Below, piece after piece: positions 19,033 to 27,648 of a stretch of 64,000 nucleotides of DNA (position 1 is its first letter; each line of letters starts with the position of its first letter). The translations under genes and the position numbers were made by a program. The DNA lies in NCBI RefSeq assembly GCF_013177635.1, contig NZ_CP030944.1, forward strand, positions 744,001 to 808,000, in the 5' to 3' direction. The notes beneath the pieces are model-generated. The model saw nothing but the letters and a program-made list of their open reading frames with translations. It had not been told where the DNA came from and did no database searches. The DNA is from Arcobacter aquimarinus (GTDB lineage Bacteria > Campylobacterota > Campylobacteria > Campylobacterales > Arcobacteraceae).

Positions 19033-21435
19033 ATGTTGATTAAAAATAGATTATTTTTAAAAATGATATTAATATTTACATTGCCTGCATTAGGAATCTT
19101 ATATTTCAGTTCTGTATTAGTTTATGAAAAAGTTGAATTAGTAAAAGAAGTAGATAATACTTATGATAATTTGACATATTTAAATGCAGTTAAAAAATTG
19201 ATTTCGCAAATTCAAAAAGAGAGAAGTTTATCTGTAAAGTATCATCTTTCAGAAATTGAACTTCCAGAACTTTTAGAACAAAGAAAAGATACTTCGAAAT
19301 CGTGTGATGAATTAAAAAAATTAATTTCTAGTTTAAGTTTAGAGAATCGTTTTAGTCAATATAAAAATGAATTAAAAAAATTAGAAGATTTTAGAAATAA
19401 ATTGGATAGTTTTGATATAGATTTAGTAGAAGTTTTTCAAATATATACTTCTTTAAATAAAATAATTTTATCTTCTTTATCAACATTAAAACCTGTAAAA
19501 CTTGATATTGGACTTAACAGTGATTTTGCAAATATTTTAAATTTTTTAAAATTTGAAGAATCATTACAAATAGAAAAAGATTTAATTGAGATTTATTTAA
19601 CAAAAAAGAGTTTAGAACCAAAATTATATGAGCTATTTTTAGAGAACTATTTTATTCAAGATTCAAATAAAACGCTTTTTTATACAAATATAAATTTAGA
19701 AATTATGCAAAAATTAAATATAAAATTTAATGAAGAACACACAAGTAAAATTTTTAATATTAAAAATAGTATAAAAGAAAATATTCAATCAAATAATAGT
19801 TTAAAAATTCAAGAATGGGAAAAAATATCAAATGAAAATTTAGAGAATTTTAATAATATTTTTAATTCTTTAATTTCTTCTATTGAGCAGTCATCAAAAA
19901 AATATCAAGATAAAATTTTAGATGATAGAAATAAAAGTTTGATTTTTCTTTTTGTTTGTTTTTCAACATTGATATCTTTACTTTTTGTTTTAAGAAATAT
20001 CATATTTAATGAACAAAAGAGTTTTATGATAGTTCAAAAACATAAAGATATTTATGAATTATTAAATCAAGCGAATAAATTTTTGTTAAAATTTTTTGAT
20101 AAAAGAAGATTATATTCAAATATTTGTGAGCTTTTATCTGAGAATGAAAATATCAGATTTTGTTTTATATATGATTATGTTGATGATGAAATTACTGCAC
20201 AAGAAAGTTTACTTAAACAAAAAGTAATTACTCAAATAGGAAATTATCATGATAAAAATCAAAATAATATTGTTTCAAAAACTATAAAATGGGAAACAAG
20301 TATTATTATAAATAATTTTGAACAAAAAAATATTTCTATTTTTTATGATGATGCAAAAAAACTAAATATAAACTCTATGGCATCTTTTCCTATTAAAAAG
20401 TTTAATAATATAGTTGGAACTTTGGTTTTATATTCAAATGAATCTAATTTTTTTGACCAAGAAGTAGAAGTTCTTTTTGATAAGTTAGTAAATGATATAA
20501 CACATTGTTTAGAAAAGATGGAATATGAAGAGATTAGAATAAAGCAAGAAGATGAATTAAGACTTTCTTCTTATGCTTTTGAATCAAGTGAACCTATGAT
20601 TATTACCAATAATATAGGAGATATAATAAAAGTAAATCAGGCTTTTTGTACAGCTATGGGATATGCTAAAGAAGAAATTTTAGGAAAAAATCCAAGAATT
20701 TTTAAATCAGGACATCAAGACAAAAGATTTGGTGATGAGTTATGGAATAGTTTAAAAGTTCAAGGTTTTTGGAGTGGAGAGGTTTATAACAAAAAAGCAA
20801 ATAATGAAATTATTCCATTAAGAGCTACAATAACAGCTATAAAAAATAAAGAAGGAAAAATTACACATTTTTTAGGGCAATATATAGATATCGGTGAACA
20901 AAAAGATAAAGAAAAAGTTTTAGAATATCAAGCAACTCATGATAACTTAACAGGTTTACCAAATAGATTATTATTACTTGATAGAATTGAACATGCAATT
21001 ACAAAAGTAATAAGACATAAAATAGTTGGTGGTTTAATATTTATTGACTTAGATAATTTCAAAGAAGTAAATGATACTCTAGGACATGATGTTGGAGATG
21101 CTTTACTTATTATGGTTGCAAAAAAAATAAAAGAAGTTGTAAGAGATGAAGATACAATAGCTAGAATAGGTGGAGATGAATTTATAGTTTTAATTGATAA
21201 TATAGGAAATGATAAGGATGTTGCAAAAACAAATATATCAAATTTAGCTATAAAAATAAAAGATGCGTTAAACTCAATTACAACTATTGAAGGTCATATA
21301 AATGTGTCAACACCAAGTATTGGAATAACGTTATTTAATGATTCAAGTGTTAGTGTTAAAGATATTATAAAACAAGCAGATACTGCAATGTATGTGGCAA
21401 AAAAACAAGGTAAAAATTCAATAGAGTTTTTCTAA
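19033..21435 (+). CDS. NIT-GAF-PAS diguanylate cyclase
   Basis: The 800-residue sensor has a first membrane helix (about 9-29) and an extracytoplasmic helical domain with IQKERSLSVKYHLS, typical of nitrate/nitrite-sensing NIT domains. A second helix follows (302-325), then a GAF-like domain (about 345-495), a PAS domain (about 513-625, GYAKEEILGKNPRIFKSG) and a GGDEF domain. GGDEF is intact at 713-717, and an RxxD inhibitory site (RDED, 704-707) lies five residues before it. It should synthesise cyclic di-GMP with product feedback. The NIT assignment is by resemblance; the ligand is unproven. Confidence 0.88.
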   Translation: MLIKNRLFLKMILIFTLPALGILYFSSVLVYEKVELVKEVDNTYDNLTYLNAVKKLISQIQKERSLSVKYHLSEIELPELLEQRKDTSKSCDELKKLISSLSLENRFSQYKNELKKLEDFRNKLDSFDIDLVEVFQIYTSLNKIILSSLSTLKPVKLDIGLNSDFANILNFLKFEESLQIEKDLIEIYLTKKSLEPKLYELFLENYFIQDSNKTLFYTNINLEIMQKLNIKFNEEHTSKIFNIKNSIKENIQSNNSLKIQEWEKISNENLENFNNIFNSLISSIEQSSKKYQDKILDDRNKSLIFLFVCFSTLISLLFVLRNIIFNEQKSFMIVQKHKDIYELLNQANKFLLKFFDKRRLYSNICELLSENENIRFCFIYDYVDDEITAQESLLKQKVITQIGNYHDKNQNNIVSKTIKWETSIIINNFEQKNISIFYDDAKKLNINSMASFPIKKFNNIVGTLVLYSNESNFFDQEVEVLFDKLVNDITHCLEKMEYEEIRIKQEDELRLSSYAFESSEPMIITNNIGDIIKVNQAFCTAMGYAKEEILGKNPRIFKSGHQDKRFGDELWNSLKVQGFWSGEVYNKKANNEIIPLRATITAIKNKEGKITHFLGQYIDIGEQKDKEKVLEYQATHDNLTGLPNRLLLLDRIEHAITKVIRHKIVGGLIFIDLDNFKEVNDTLGHDVGDALLIMVAKKIKEVVRDEDTIARIGGDEFIVLIDNIGNDKDVAKTNISNLAIKIKDALNSITTIEGHINVSTPSIGITLFNDSSVSVKDIIKQADTAMYVAKKQGKNSIEFF

Positions 21436-21494
21436 AGAAGAAAATTAATTAAAACATAGATAAAATAAATACTTAAAATAAAAAAAGGAATATT

Positions 21495-21776
21495 ATGAAA
21501 AGTGCAACAGCAAGACATCTATTAGTTGATAGTGAAGAGTTATGTTTAGAATTAAAAACTAGAATAGCAAACGGTGAAAAGTTTGAAGATTTAGCAAAAG
21601 AGTATTCTTCTTGCCCATCTGGATATAATGGTGGAGATTTAGGAAACTTTTTTCAAGGTCAAATGGTTCCTGAATTTGATGCAGTTGTATTCAATGAAGC
21701 TATAAATGTAGTTCATGGACCTGTTAAAACGGATTTTGGTTATCACTTATTAGAAACAACTTCAAGAAGAGATTAA
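21495..21776 (+). CDS. ppiC: parvulin-type peptidyl-prolyl isomerase (PpiC)
   Basis: This 93-residue single-domain parvulin has no signal peptide, so it is cytoplasmic and catalyses cis-trans isomerisation of prolyl bonds. It shows the whole fold: ARHLLVDSEE at the N-terminus, FEDLAKEYSSCPSGYNGGDLGNF in the centre, MVPEFDAVVF, and VKTDFGYHLLE at the end. The length equals the minimal E. coli PpiC. AAAGGA lies before the ATG. The stop overlaps the convergent zinc-ribbon gene by 15 bp. Confidence 0.92.
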   Translation: MKSATARHLLVDSEELCLELKTRIANGEKFEDLAKEYSSCPSGYNGGDLGNFFQGQMVPEFDAVVFNEAINVVHGPVKTDFGYHLLETTSRRD

Positions 21777-22130
21777 TTTCTCTTCTACTTCTTCATCCCA
21801 TAAAATAGAAACTCCGTACTCTTTATCTGTTATAACATACTTAAAATACTCTTTTGTTCCAGCTCTTCCATGAAGTCTTACAATTATTTGTTCATCTTCA
21901 AGTAGTTTTTTCATTTCATATTTTGAAAAACTTCTTTTATTCCATCTTAAAAATACATTTGAATAAACCCTAAATGTGCAAGTTGAATCAGCTGTAAATA
22001 CAAACTGTTCACTGTCATCATACTCTTTTTTTGCATTTTCACAAGAATAAAGATTTACTTTTTTTCCATTAGCACTACTTTTAATTGCATGAACACTGCC
22101 TTTACAATATGGACATTTTCCTAATATCAT
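21762..22130 (-). CDS. stand-alone topoisomerase-type zinc-ribbon protein
   Basis: The 122-residue protein begins with a four-cysteine ribbon: CPYC (C6, C9), C30 and C51. The following segment (CTFRVYSNVFLRWNKRSFSKYEMKKLL, given here only by its ends CTFRV and MKKLL) resembles the C-terminal repeat domains of type IA topoisomerases. Here such a domain stands alone, with a further beta-rich tail (YFKYVITDKEYGVSILWDE). It could bind nucleic acid through zinc, but no topoisomerase core is present. Similar solo proteins are known as hypothetical genes. It converges with ppiC. Confidence 0.6.
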   Translation of the reverse strand: MILGKCPYCKGSVHAIKSSANGKKVNLYSCENAKKEYDDSEQFVFTADSTCTFRVYSNVFLRWNKRSFSKYEMKKLLEDEQIIVRLHGRAGTKEYFKYVITDKEYGVSILWDEEVEEKLISS

Positions 22131-22216
22131 ATTTTAAACTCCAAAATAAACATATTAGTAATTTTACTAAAAATAAAAATTATGCTTTAAAAATATGGCA
22201 AATTGTAATTTAAATT

Positions 22217-22855
22217 TTATGGTGCAAGTCTTGATATAGTCCAATTTCCATTTTCTTGTAATTCGTATAAAAATCTATCATGAAGTCTATCTTGTCCACC
22301 TTGCCAAAACTCTATTTTTGTAGGTTTAATGATATATCCACCCCAGAAATCAGGAAAAGGAACTTCTCCTTTTACAAATTTTCTTCTTATTTCATCAAAC
22401 TTTTGTTCAAGCAAACTTCTTGAACTTATAACTTGACTTTGGTGTGAAACCCAAGCTCCGATTTGACTACCTTTAGGTCGTGAGAGAAAATATTTTAAAG
22501 ATTCAGTTTTTGATATTTTTTCTATATTTCCTTCTATTTTTACTTGTCTTTCTAAATCTAGCCAAGCAAAAAGTGCTGCTGCTTTGGGATTCTCTTCAAC
22601 TTGTTTTGCTTTTGTACTTTTATAATTTGTAAAAAAAACAAAACCTTTTTCATCAAAGATTTTAAGTAATACAGTTCTAATACTAGGCATCATATCAGTT
22701 CCAACAGTAGCAAGTGAAAAAGCATTTGGTTCAGTTAATTTTGCTTCCATCGCTTGCTTGAACCAAAGTTCAAACTGTAAAAAAGGATTTTGGTTTAAAT
22801 CCTTTATATCTAAACCTTTTGTTGTATATTTTGCTCTTAAATGACTTAAATCCAA
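22217..22855 (-). CDS. pdxH: pyridoxine/pyridoxamine 5'-phosphate oxidase
   Basis: PdxH oxidises pyridoxine or pyridoxamine 5'-phosphate to pyridoxal phosphate using FMN and oxygen. The 212-residue protein is full length. Signatures are PSIRTVLLKIFDEKGFVFFTNY (FMN-binding region), LERQVKIEGNIEKIS, FLSRPKGSQIGAWVSHQS and, at the C-terminus, FWQGGQDRLHDRFLY followed by WTISRLAP. The arginine and histidine of RLHDR are substrate contacts in the family. It is read leftward and stands alone between two other leftward genes. Confidence 0.96.
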   Translation of the reverse strand: MDLSHLRAKYTTKGLDIKDLNQNPFLQFELWFKQAMEAKLTEPNAFSLATVGTDMMPSIRTVLLKIFDEKGFVFFTNYKSTKAKQVEENPKAAALFAWLDLERQVKIEGNIEKISKTESLKYFLSRPKGSQIGAWVSHQSQVISSRSLLEQKFDEIRRKFVKGEVPFPDFWGGYIIKPTKIEFWQGGQDRLHDRFLYELQENGNWTISRLAP

Positions 22856-22906
22856 AACTTATCCTTTGAATTGATTTTTTATATTTTAGCAAAATAGTGT
22901 TTTATT

Positions 22907-24601
22907 TCATTCCCCAAAAATGTCAAATAGTATAGATTTTAATTCTATTTTCATTTCATTTGATAAAACTTTTTTAGTTGAGTATAAATAAAAAGGAACA
23001 GTATTTCTCATAGAGTGTTTTAATCTTTTTCTTAAAGTTGAAATTTCATCAATATTGATAAGTTCTTCCCCATCATACAAATAAAAATCTTTTGCTATTC
23101 CAAGCTTAAAAGAAACTATTTGATAGGCGAAAAATAGCTCTTCATTTTCATATTTTTTTATAAAATCATCTAAAGCATTTTGAAGTAAATGCAATCTATT
23201 TTGTGTTATATAACCAAAACTTTCCCTAAATTTATATCTTTCAACTGTTGTAAAATCAAGAACTTTGTAAAACTCATTTAGATTTTTCCAAGGACTTCTA
23301 AATCTTCTTTTACCAAATAAAACTTCTTCAAAACAATACATATATTTCATATCTTCTTTTGATAAAATATTTTTATCTTTTATATCGAAATATTTGTTTT
23401 TAAATAATGAAATTAACCAGTTTTCATCTAACATAGAGATTGTGTCAAGCTCTTTTTGCCTATTTTCATTTTTGAAGTTCCAAAGCATAGAAATAGAATT
23501 TGATAGTTTTTCTTCATCTTTTTCATTTTCAAAATATTTATCTGATAAATATTGAACTACACTTTCAAGTAAAGTATCTGTTTTTGCTATACCATGATTA
23601 AAAATAACTTTCTTATAAAGATTAAATCTCATTTCTAACATATGTTCAATATCAATTAAACTCATATCATAAAAGCTTAGATAAAAAATATTTTCTTTTT
23701 CTACTAAAACGGCTTGTTTTGTGATTCTTATATGGTCATTTGGACCGGTTATATAGCCACTTGCTAACATATCTCTATTTATATAATCAAGTCTATCAGC
23801 ATCAACTGTACTACTTACAAATTCATGTAAAACTTTAAAATCAAATCCTTCAAAAACTTGTTCTTCAAAAATTAAAATAGCTAATTTTTTTATTAGTTTT
23901 AAATACTCTTTTTCATAAGATTTAGAGATTAACTCATCTAATTCATAATCAAAAAGTAGTTTTAAGAGATTTTCTCCAATAGCTTCATGTAAAACTTCTT
24001 TTGAATTTTTTGTAATTTCTTCATAATTTTCTTTAAAAATTACCTCTTTTTCCAATAAAGCCTCTTGATTTTGCTCTTTAAATTTTATTTTGTCATAAAC
24101 TTTTTTTAGTGCATATTCAACTTGGTGGGAAAATGGCAGATGTCCTACATCATGAAGTAGGGCAACAATTCTTAAAGTTTGTAAAAAAATAGTATAAGTT
24201 GCTCTTTGAACTTTTGATTTTGTTGGAATTGTAAATTGATAAAGTGCTTTGTTATCAAAATATTCCATATCATCAATACTAACTTTTAGATTTTCGTTTT
24301 TGATTATAGAAATTATTACTTTTTTTAAAGATGATAAAAAATTATTTTTTGTTTTTTTATCAGCATTTAATAAAGCATTTTTAAACATAAAAGAGGATAA
24401 ATGCATAGTTCCTAAACTGTGAATAAATCTTTTTGTTGTAATTGATGGGTATGAGAAATAAGCCAATGCATTTTGTGTGATGAATTGAAGTCTATTTACT
24501 ATCTTTGTTTGCAAAATTTTATCTTCAAGTTTTGTGTATTCTATGTGATTGTAAATAGTATCATTTATTAATCTATTTTGTATTTTTAATCCTTTAATCA
24601 A
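22907..24601 (-). CDS. HD-domain phosphohydrolase, SAMHD1/dGTPase-like
   Basis: The 564-residue protein has an HD domain of the dNTPase/SAMHD1 kind. RFIHSLGTMHLSSF holds the first metal-binding His, LLHDVGHLPFSHQVE (HD at residues 150-151) the central pair, and VDADRLDYINRDM the last Asp. These four ligands coordinate the catalytic metal. Family members cut triphosphates from dNTPs or act on other nucleotides. The long C-terminal part is lysine-rich and helical and has no recognised domain. The exact substrate cannot be read. It is cytoplasmic and monocistronic, divergent from a possible small membrane peptide gene. Confidence 0.82.
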   Translation of the reverse strand: MIKGLKIQNRLINDTIYNHIEYTKLEDKILQTKIVNRLQFITQNALAYFSYPSITTKRFIHSLGTMHLSSFMFKNALLNADKKTKNNFLSSLKKVIISIIKNENLKVSIDDMEYFDNKALYQFTIPTKSKVQRATYTIFLQTLRIVALLHDVGHLPFSHQVEYALKKVYDKIKFKEQNQEALLEKEVIFKENYEEITKNSKEVLHEAIGENLLKLLFDYELDELISKSYEKEYLKLIKKLAILIFEEQVFEGFDFKVLHEFVSSTVDADRLDYINRDMLASGYITGPNDHIRITKQAVLVEKENIFYLSFYDMSLIDIEHMLEMRFNLYKKVIFNHGIAKTDTLLESVVQYLSDKYFENEKDEEKLSNSISMLWNFKNENRQKELDTISMLDENWLISLFKNKYFDIKDKNILSKEDMKYMYCFEEVLFGKRRFRSPWKNLNEFYKVLDFTTVERYKFRESFGYITQNRLHLLQNALDDFIKKYENEELFFAYQIVSFKLGIAKDFYLYDGEELINIDEISTLRKRLKHSMRNTVPFYLYSTKKVLSNEMKIELKSILFDIFGE

Positions 24602-24661
24602 AATTATATATTAGACAATCTTAGCTACTAATAGTTTATAGGTGCTTTAAAAAGGTGATTT

Positions 24662-24754
24662 GTGGAATTAAGAATTTATATTTTACAAATCATAACATTC
24701 ATAGTTTTCATAATATATCTTTTTCTTTTTTTATCACTGTTTTCTCTTAATTAA
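24662..24754 (+). CDS. possible 30-residue single-helix membrane peptide
   Basis: A 30-codon frame starts with GTG six bases after AAGG (AAGGTGATTTGTG) and encodes VELRIYILQ followed by about 20 almost wholly hydrophobic residues, ending LSLN. This is the layout of a one-pass small membrane protein. It fills the gap between the divergent HD gene and the end of queD. Such AT-rich DNA can give hydrophobic frames by chance, so the good ribosome binding site is the main support. Confidence 0.35.
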   Translation: MELRIYILQIITFIVFIIYLFLFLSLFSLN

Positions 24755-24766
24755 TTTAATATAATC

Positions 24767-25324
24767 TTACACAGATAATATTTTTAATAATTCATCTTTA
24801 TTTTTCCATTCGTTTATTATTTCATCTGAAAAAACAACTTTTTTTATATCTAATTCAATTAAATTTATATCACTCAAAAAAGCTTCTGCATATCCAGTTT
24901 TAGTTTCATGGACTCGAACAGATGTTACTTTAACATCTCCTTCACCATTAGAAAATTTTGTATTTTTTAAAATATGGTCAATAAATTTTAGAAACATCAA
25001 ACTATAGCTTTCAGCACTTGGAGATACGGGCATCTCTATCCAACGAAGTGAATTTGTTTTAAAAAAATTTTTAAACTCTTCTGATTCTTCTGCCCATAAA
25101 GAGTAAGCATGATCAAATGAATCTATAATATTTTTAATATGTTTTTTTGTTAATCCGAAATCTAAAATCATATATCCATTGTCTAGTTTATTAGAAGTGA
25201 AAAATAGTTCAACTTTATAGGAGTGTCCATGAATTGATGTTTTACACCTTTTTGTTGAACAATTTCTTACTATATGTGCACCTTCAAATTTGAATTTTTT
25301 TCTTATAATCACTTTATGCTCCAA
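24767..25324 (-). CDS. queD: 6-carboxytetrahydropterin synthase QueD
   Basis: QueD makes 6-carboxy-5,6,7,8-tetrahydropterin from dihydroneopterin triphosphate in queuosine precursor synthesis. The 185-residue protein has the PTPS-family zinc histidines: His in FEGAHIVRN and the pair in SIHGHSYKVE. The catalytic cysteine is in the CSTKRCKTS loop. DFGLTKKHIKNIIDSFDHAY and SVRVHETKTGYAEAF hold the remaining active-site Asp/His and Glu. It is longer than the roughly 120-residue minimal QueD because of a C-terminal extension. It overlaps pyrC by 16 bp and is probably translated from the same leftward mRNA. Confidence 0.88.
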   Translation of the reverse strand: MEHKVIIRKKFKFEGAHIVRNCSTKRCKTSIHGHSYKVELFFTSNKLDNGYMILDFGLTKKHIKNIIDSFDHAYSLWAEESEEFKNFFKTNSLRWIEMPVSPSAESYSLMFLKFIDHILKNTKFSNGEGDVKVTSVRVHETKTGYAEAFLSDINLIELDIKKVVFSDEIINEWKNKDELLKILSV

Positions 25325-26325
25325 GCTAAAGTTTTATCTGCAAACATAGGAACTACTTGTTCGTTTTTGTAAGAATAAACATCAGGAACTATAAAATCTT
25401 TCTTGATTAGAGTAATTGGCTTAGAAATAGGTTTTAAATTATAAATTCTTTGTGCATTTAAACTTACAAATGTATTTAAATTATCTAGCTTTCCATTTTT
25501 TTCAAATAATTCAGCTAGAAGTTGTAAAGCAATAGGTGAATTAAATACTCCTGCTGCTCCATGATGACACTCTTTATTGTTTTTTTGATGAGGAGCAGAA
25601 TCAGAACCAAACATAATTTTAGGATGAGCTTGTAATACTATTTCTTGTAAAGCAGCTCTATCTTCATATCTTTTAACTATTGGTTTACAAAAATTATGTG
25701 GATTTAACATCCCACCTGCTACATCATCAAGGGTCAAAAGCAGATGATGAACAGTAACTGTTGCATATAAATTATCGTATTTATCAAGTAAATTTATAGC
25801 TTCTTTTGTTGAAATATGTTCCATAATTATTTTAAGATTTGGAAAATTAATAGCTAAAGATTCATAAATAGGTAAAAACTCTTTTTCTCTATCCATCACA
25901 AAACCTTTTGTTTCTCCATGTACACATAAAGGAATACCTAATTTACTCATAGATTCTAAAGTGGGTCTTAAAATTTCAACATCCATTGAAGATACACCAG
26001 TTTCACTATTTGTTGTTACTCCAAAAGGATAAAGTTTAACTGCAATTATCTCATCTTTTATATCTTCTAAAAATGAGTATGAATAATCCACTTGAAAAAA
26101 TATCGTTACATAAGGAGTAAAATCTTCATCTTGTTTACAAGCCTCTTTTATTCTTTGTTTATAAGATAATAAAGCCTCTTTTGTAGTAATTGGAGGAAGA
26201 AGGTTTGGCATAACAAGTGCACCTGCAAAACTTTTTGAAGTTAGAGGTCCTACAAGTTTTAACATGTCATCATCTCTTAAATGAAGATGCATATCTAAAG
26301 CAGAGTTTATAATAAATTTTTCCAT
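25309..26325 (-). CDS. pyrC: dihydroorotase
   Basis: PyrC closes carbamoyl-aspartate to dihydroorotate, the third step of pyrimidine synthesis. The 338-residue class II enzyme shows the zinc motif LDMHLHLRDDDML and KLYPFGVTTNSETG, where the Lys is carboxylated in the family. VHGE, IMEHISTKEA, TVTVHHLLL and FGSDSAPHQKNNKE carry the other metal ligands and the catalytic Asp. AAGGAAAA precedes the ATG. It is the first gene of a two-gene leftward unit with queD and is divergent from hisI across a region with a perfect dyad. Confidence 0.96.
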   Translation of the reverse strand: MEKFIINSALDMHLHLRDDDMLKLVGPLTSKSFAGALVMPNLLPPITTKEALLSYKQRIKEACKQDEDFTPYVTIFFQVDYSYSFLEDIKDEIIAVKLYPFGVTTNSETGVSSMDVEILRPTLESMSKLGIPLCVHGETKGFVMDREKEFLPIYESLAINFPNLKIIMEHISTKEAINLLDKYDNLYATVTVHHLLLTLDDVAGGMLNPHNFCKPIVKRYEDRAALQEIVLQAHPKIMFGSDSAPHQKNNKECHHGAAGVFNSPIALQLLAELFEKNGKLDNLNTFVSLNAQRIYNLKPISKPITLIKKDFIVPDVYSYKNEQVVPMFADKTLAWSIK

Positions 26326-26370
26326 ACTAGATTTTCCTTTTAATTTGGCGTATTTTAACTAAAGAGTTTT

Positions 26371-26393
26371 TAAATGCAACTAAGTTGCATTTA
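26371..26393. repeat. perfect dyad between pyrC and hisI
   Basis: TAAATGCAAC-TAA-GTTGCATTTA is a perfect 10-bp inverted repeat in the promoter region between divergent genes. As it precedes both genes it cannot end either. It could be an operator or an early leader hairpin. Confidence 0.5.
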
Positions 26394-26419
26394 ATTCTGC
26401 TTTGCTAAGATTTCAAAAA

Positions 26420-26425
26420 TATAAT
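26420..26425 (+). promoter_or_regulatory. -10 element of hisI
   Basis: TATAAT lies 31 bp upstream of the hisI ATG, with AAGAGAGAA before the start as ribosome binding site. Confidence 0.45.
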
Positions 26426-26455
26426 TAAATTATAAAAAATAAGAGAGAATAAATT

Positions 26456-26782
26456 ATGAATATTGATTTTAAAAAATCAAATGGTTTAGTTCCAGTTATT
26501 GCTCAAGAATTTGGAACAAATGAGGTATTAATGTTAGGTTATATGAACAAAGAGGCTTTTGATTTGACTATTGAAACAAAAATTGTTCATTACTTTTCAA
26601 GAAGTAAAAATAGAATCTGGAAAAAAGGTGAGGAGAGTGGTCATATTCAAAAACTAATTGATTTAATAGTTGATTGTGATGAAGATACACTTTTAGCTAT
26701 TGTAGAACAAGTAGGAAATACTGCTTGTCATACAGGAGCTAAATCTTGTTTTTATAGGTCATATTTTGAAGGCAATGAGTAA
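26456..26782 (+). CDS. hisI: phosphoribosyl-AMP cyclohydrolase
   Basis: HisI opens the adenine ring of phosphoribosyl-AMP in histidine synthesis. The 108-residue protein is the single-domain form, not fused to HisE as in many relatives. Signatures are EVLMLGYMNKEAFDLT, HYFSRSKNRIWKKGEESGH, the metal-binding DCDEDTLL and the two-cysteine end NTACHTGAKSCFYR. The chain ends soon after the last Cys. The ATG of a GTP cyclohydrolase II-like fragment overlaps its stop. Confidence 0.95.
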   Translation: MNIDFKKSNGLVPVIAQEFGTNEVLMLGYMNKEAFDLTIETKIVHYFSRSKNRIWKKGEESGHIQKLIDLIVDCDEDTLLAIVEQVGNTACHTGAKSCFYRSYFEGNE

Positions 26783-26873
26783 AGATTTTTTCCAAATAGA
26801 AATACCAATAGTAAAAATTCACTCTGAGTGTTTAACAACTGTTGAATTTATACTAAAAGATATTTGGGTCTAA
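26775..26873 (+). pseudogene. remnant of GTP cyclohydrolase II (ribA-like)
   Basis: A 32-codon frame starts at an ATG overlapping the hisI stop (ATGAGTAA). It reads MSKDFFQIEIPIVKIHSECLT and then an unrelated tail ending at TAA. IPIVKIHSECLT is the hallmark start of the GTP cyclohydrolase II catalytic domain (VRxHSECLTGDVFGS), but the motif breaks off after LT and the zinc cysteines and the other 170 or so residues are missing. The simplest reading is that a coupled ribA-like gene lost its body by deletion. Riboflavin synthesis would depend on a copy elsewhere. Confidence 0.6.
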
Positions 26874-26911
26874 AAAAATGAATTAGAACACCTACTTTAA
26901 AGGATAATGTA

Positions 26912-27271
26912 ATGTTGAAAGAAGAACATATAGAAGAGTTAAAAAACAAACTTTTAGAAAAAAAAGAAAAACTACTTCAAGAAACAACCTTAAGTCAAGG
27001 TTTTATTGAAGAGCTTCATAATGATACAAAAGGAGATGAGGCAGATTTTGCGGAGATTTCAAGTGATACATATAATCTAAGTATTCTTAGAGAAAAGCAA
27101 ATTCAAGAGTTAAGAGAGATAGAACATGCTTTAAAAAAGATTGAGAATGGCACTTATGATATTTGTGAGATGTGCGATGAACCAGTGGGGATAAAGAGAC
27201 TTAGAGCTAAACCACATGCTAGATTTTGTATATATTGCAGACCTATTTATGAAAAAGAACAAAAAAACTAG
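26912..27271 (+). CDS. dksA: DksA-type RNA polymerase regulator
   Basis: DksA binds the secondary channel of RNA polymerase and works with ppGpp in stringent control. The 119-residue protein has the coiled-coil hairpin with the functional tip DxxDxA (DEADFA, residues 42-47). A C4 zinc finger follows, made by CEMC and CIYC. The presence of the tip residues argues for a true DksA rather than a TraR-like or structural relative, although it is shorter than the E. coli protein. AAAGGATAA lies before the ATG. It precedes an 88-residue gene and the DUF1826 gene on the same strand. Confidence 0.88.
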   Translation: MLKEEHIEELKNKLLEKKEKLLQETTLSQGFIEELHNDTKGDEADFAEISSDTYNLSILREKQIQELREIEHALKKIENGTYDICEMCDEPVGIKRLRAKPHARFCIYCRPIYEKEQKN

Positions 27272-27366
27272 ATTCTATTTGTATATAAACATGAACTTGT
27301 TAAAAAAAAGATTGAGGATGAATCAATTAAATTTGGCTATAAAAACAACTAAAGATAAGGAAATAA

Positions 27367-27633
27367 GTGAAAAATATAAAAGTAGAATTAGAAAGTATAA
27401 TATTTAATGTGATGCTACCAGAATCACAAGCTTTTTTAGATGAATTAAATGAAGAGATTGAGAATGGAAATGAAGAAAAAGAGATTATTGAAGCAAAAAA
27501 AGATGTTGTCTCTTTTATTGAGGAATTAAATCAAATTTTAGAATTAATTAAAGAAAAGAAACTATCAAATAAAGATGCAAAAGATATGTATAAAAAAATT
27601 AGAAATATGCTTGATGAACATGAACATCAATAA
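27367..27633 (+). CDS. small acidic helical protein
   Basis: I do not recognise this 88-residue protein. It starts with GTG, six bases after AAGGA. It is highly charged (many Glu and Lys) and almost certainly helical, with a likely coiled coil in residues 20-75 and a His-containing end (DEHEHQ). It sits between dksA and the DUF1826 gene. No signal peptide or membrane helix is present. Confidence 0.68.
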   Translation: MKNIKVELESIIFNVMLPESQAFLDELNEEIENGNEEKEIIEAKKDVVSFIEELNQILELIKEKKLSNKDAKDMYKKIRNMLDEHEHQ

Positions 27634-27648
27634 ATGTTAAAGGAAAAA

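Noticed and set aside
27216-27407. Open frame of 63 codons overlapping dksA and the next gene
   Set aside because: It lacks a ribosome binding site, starts inside dksA in another frame and overlaps the better-supported GTG-start gene at 27367.
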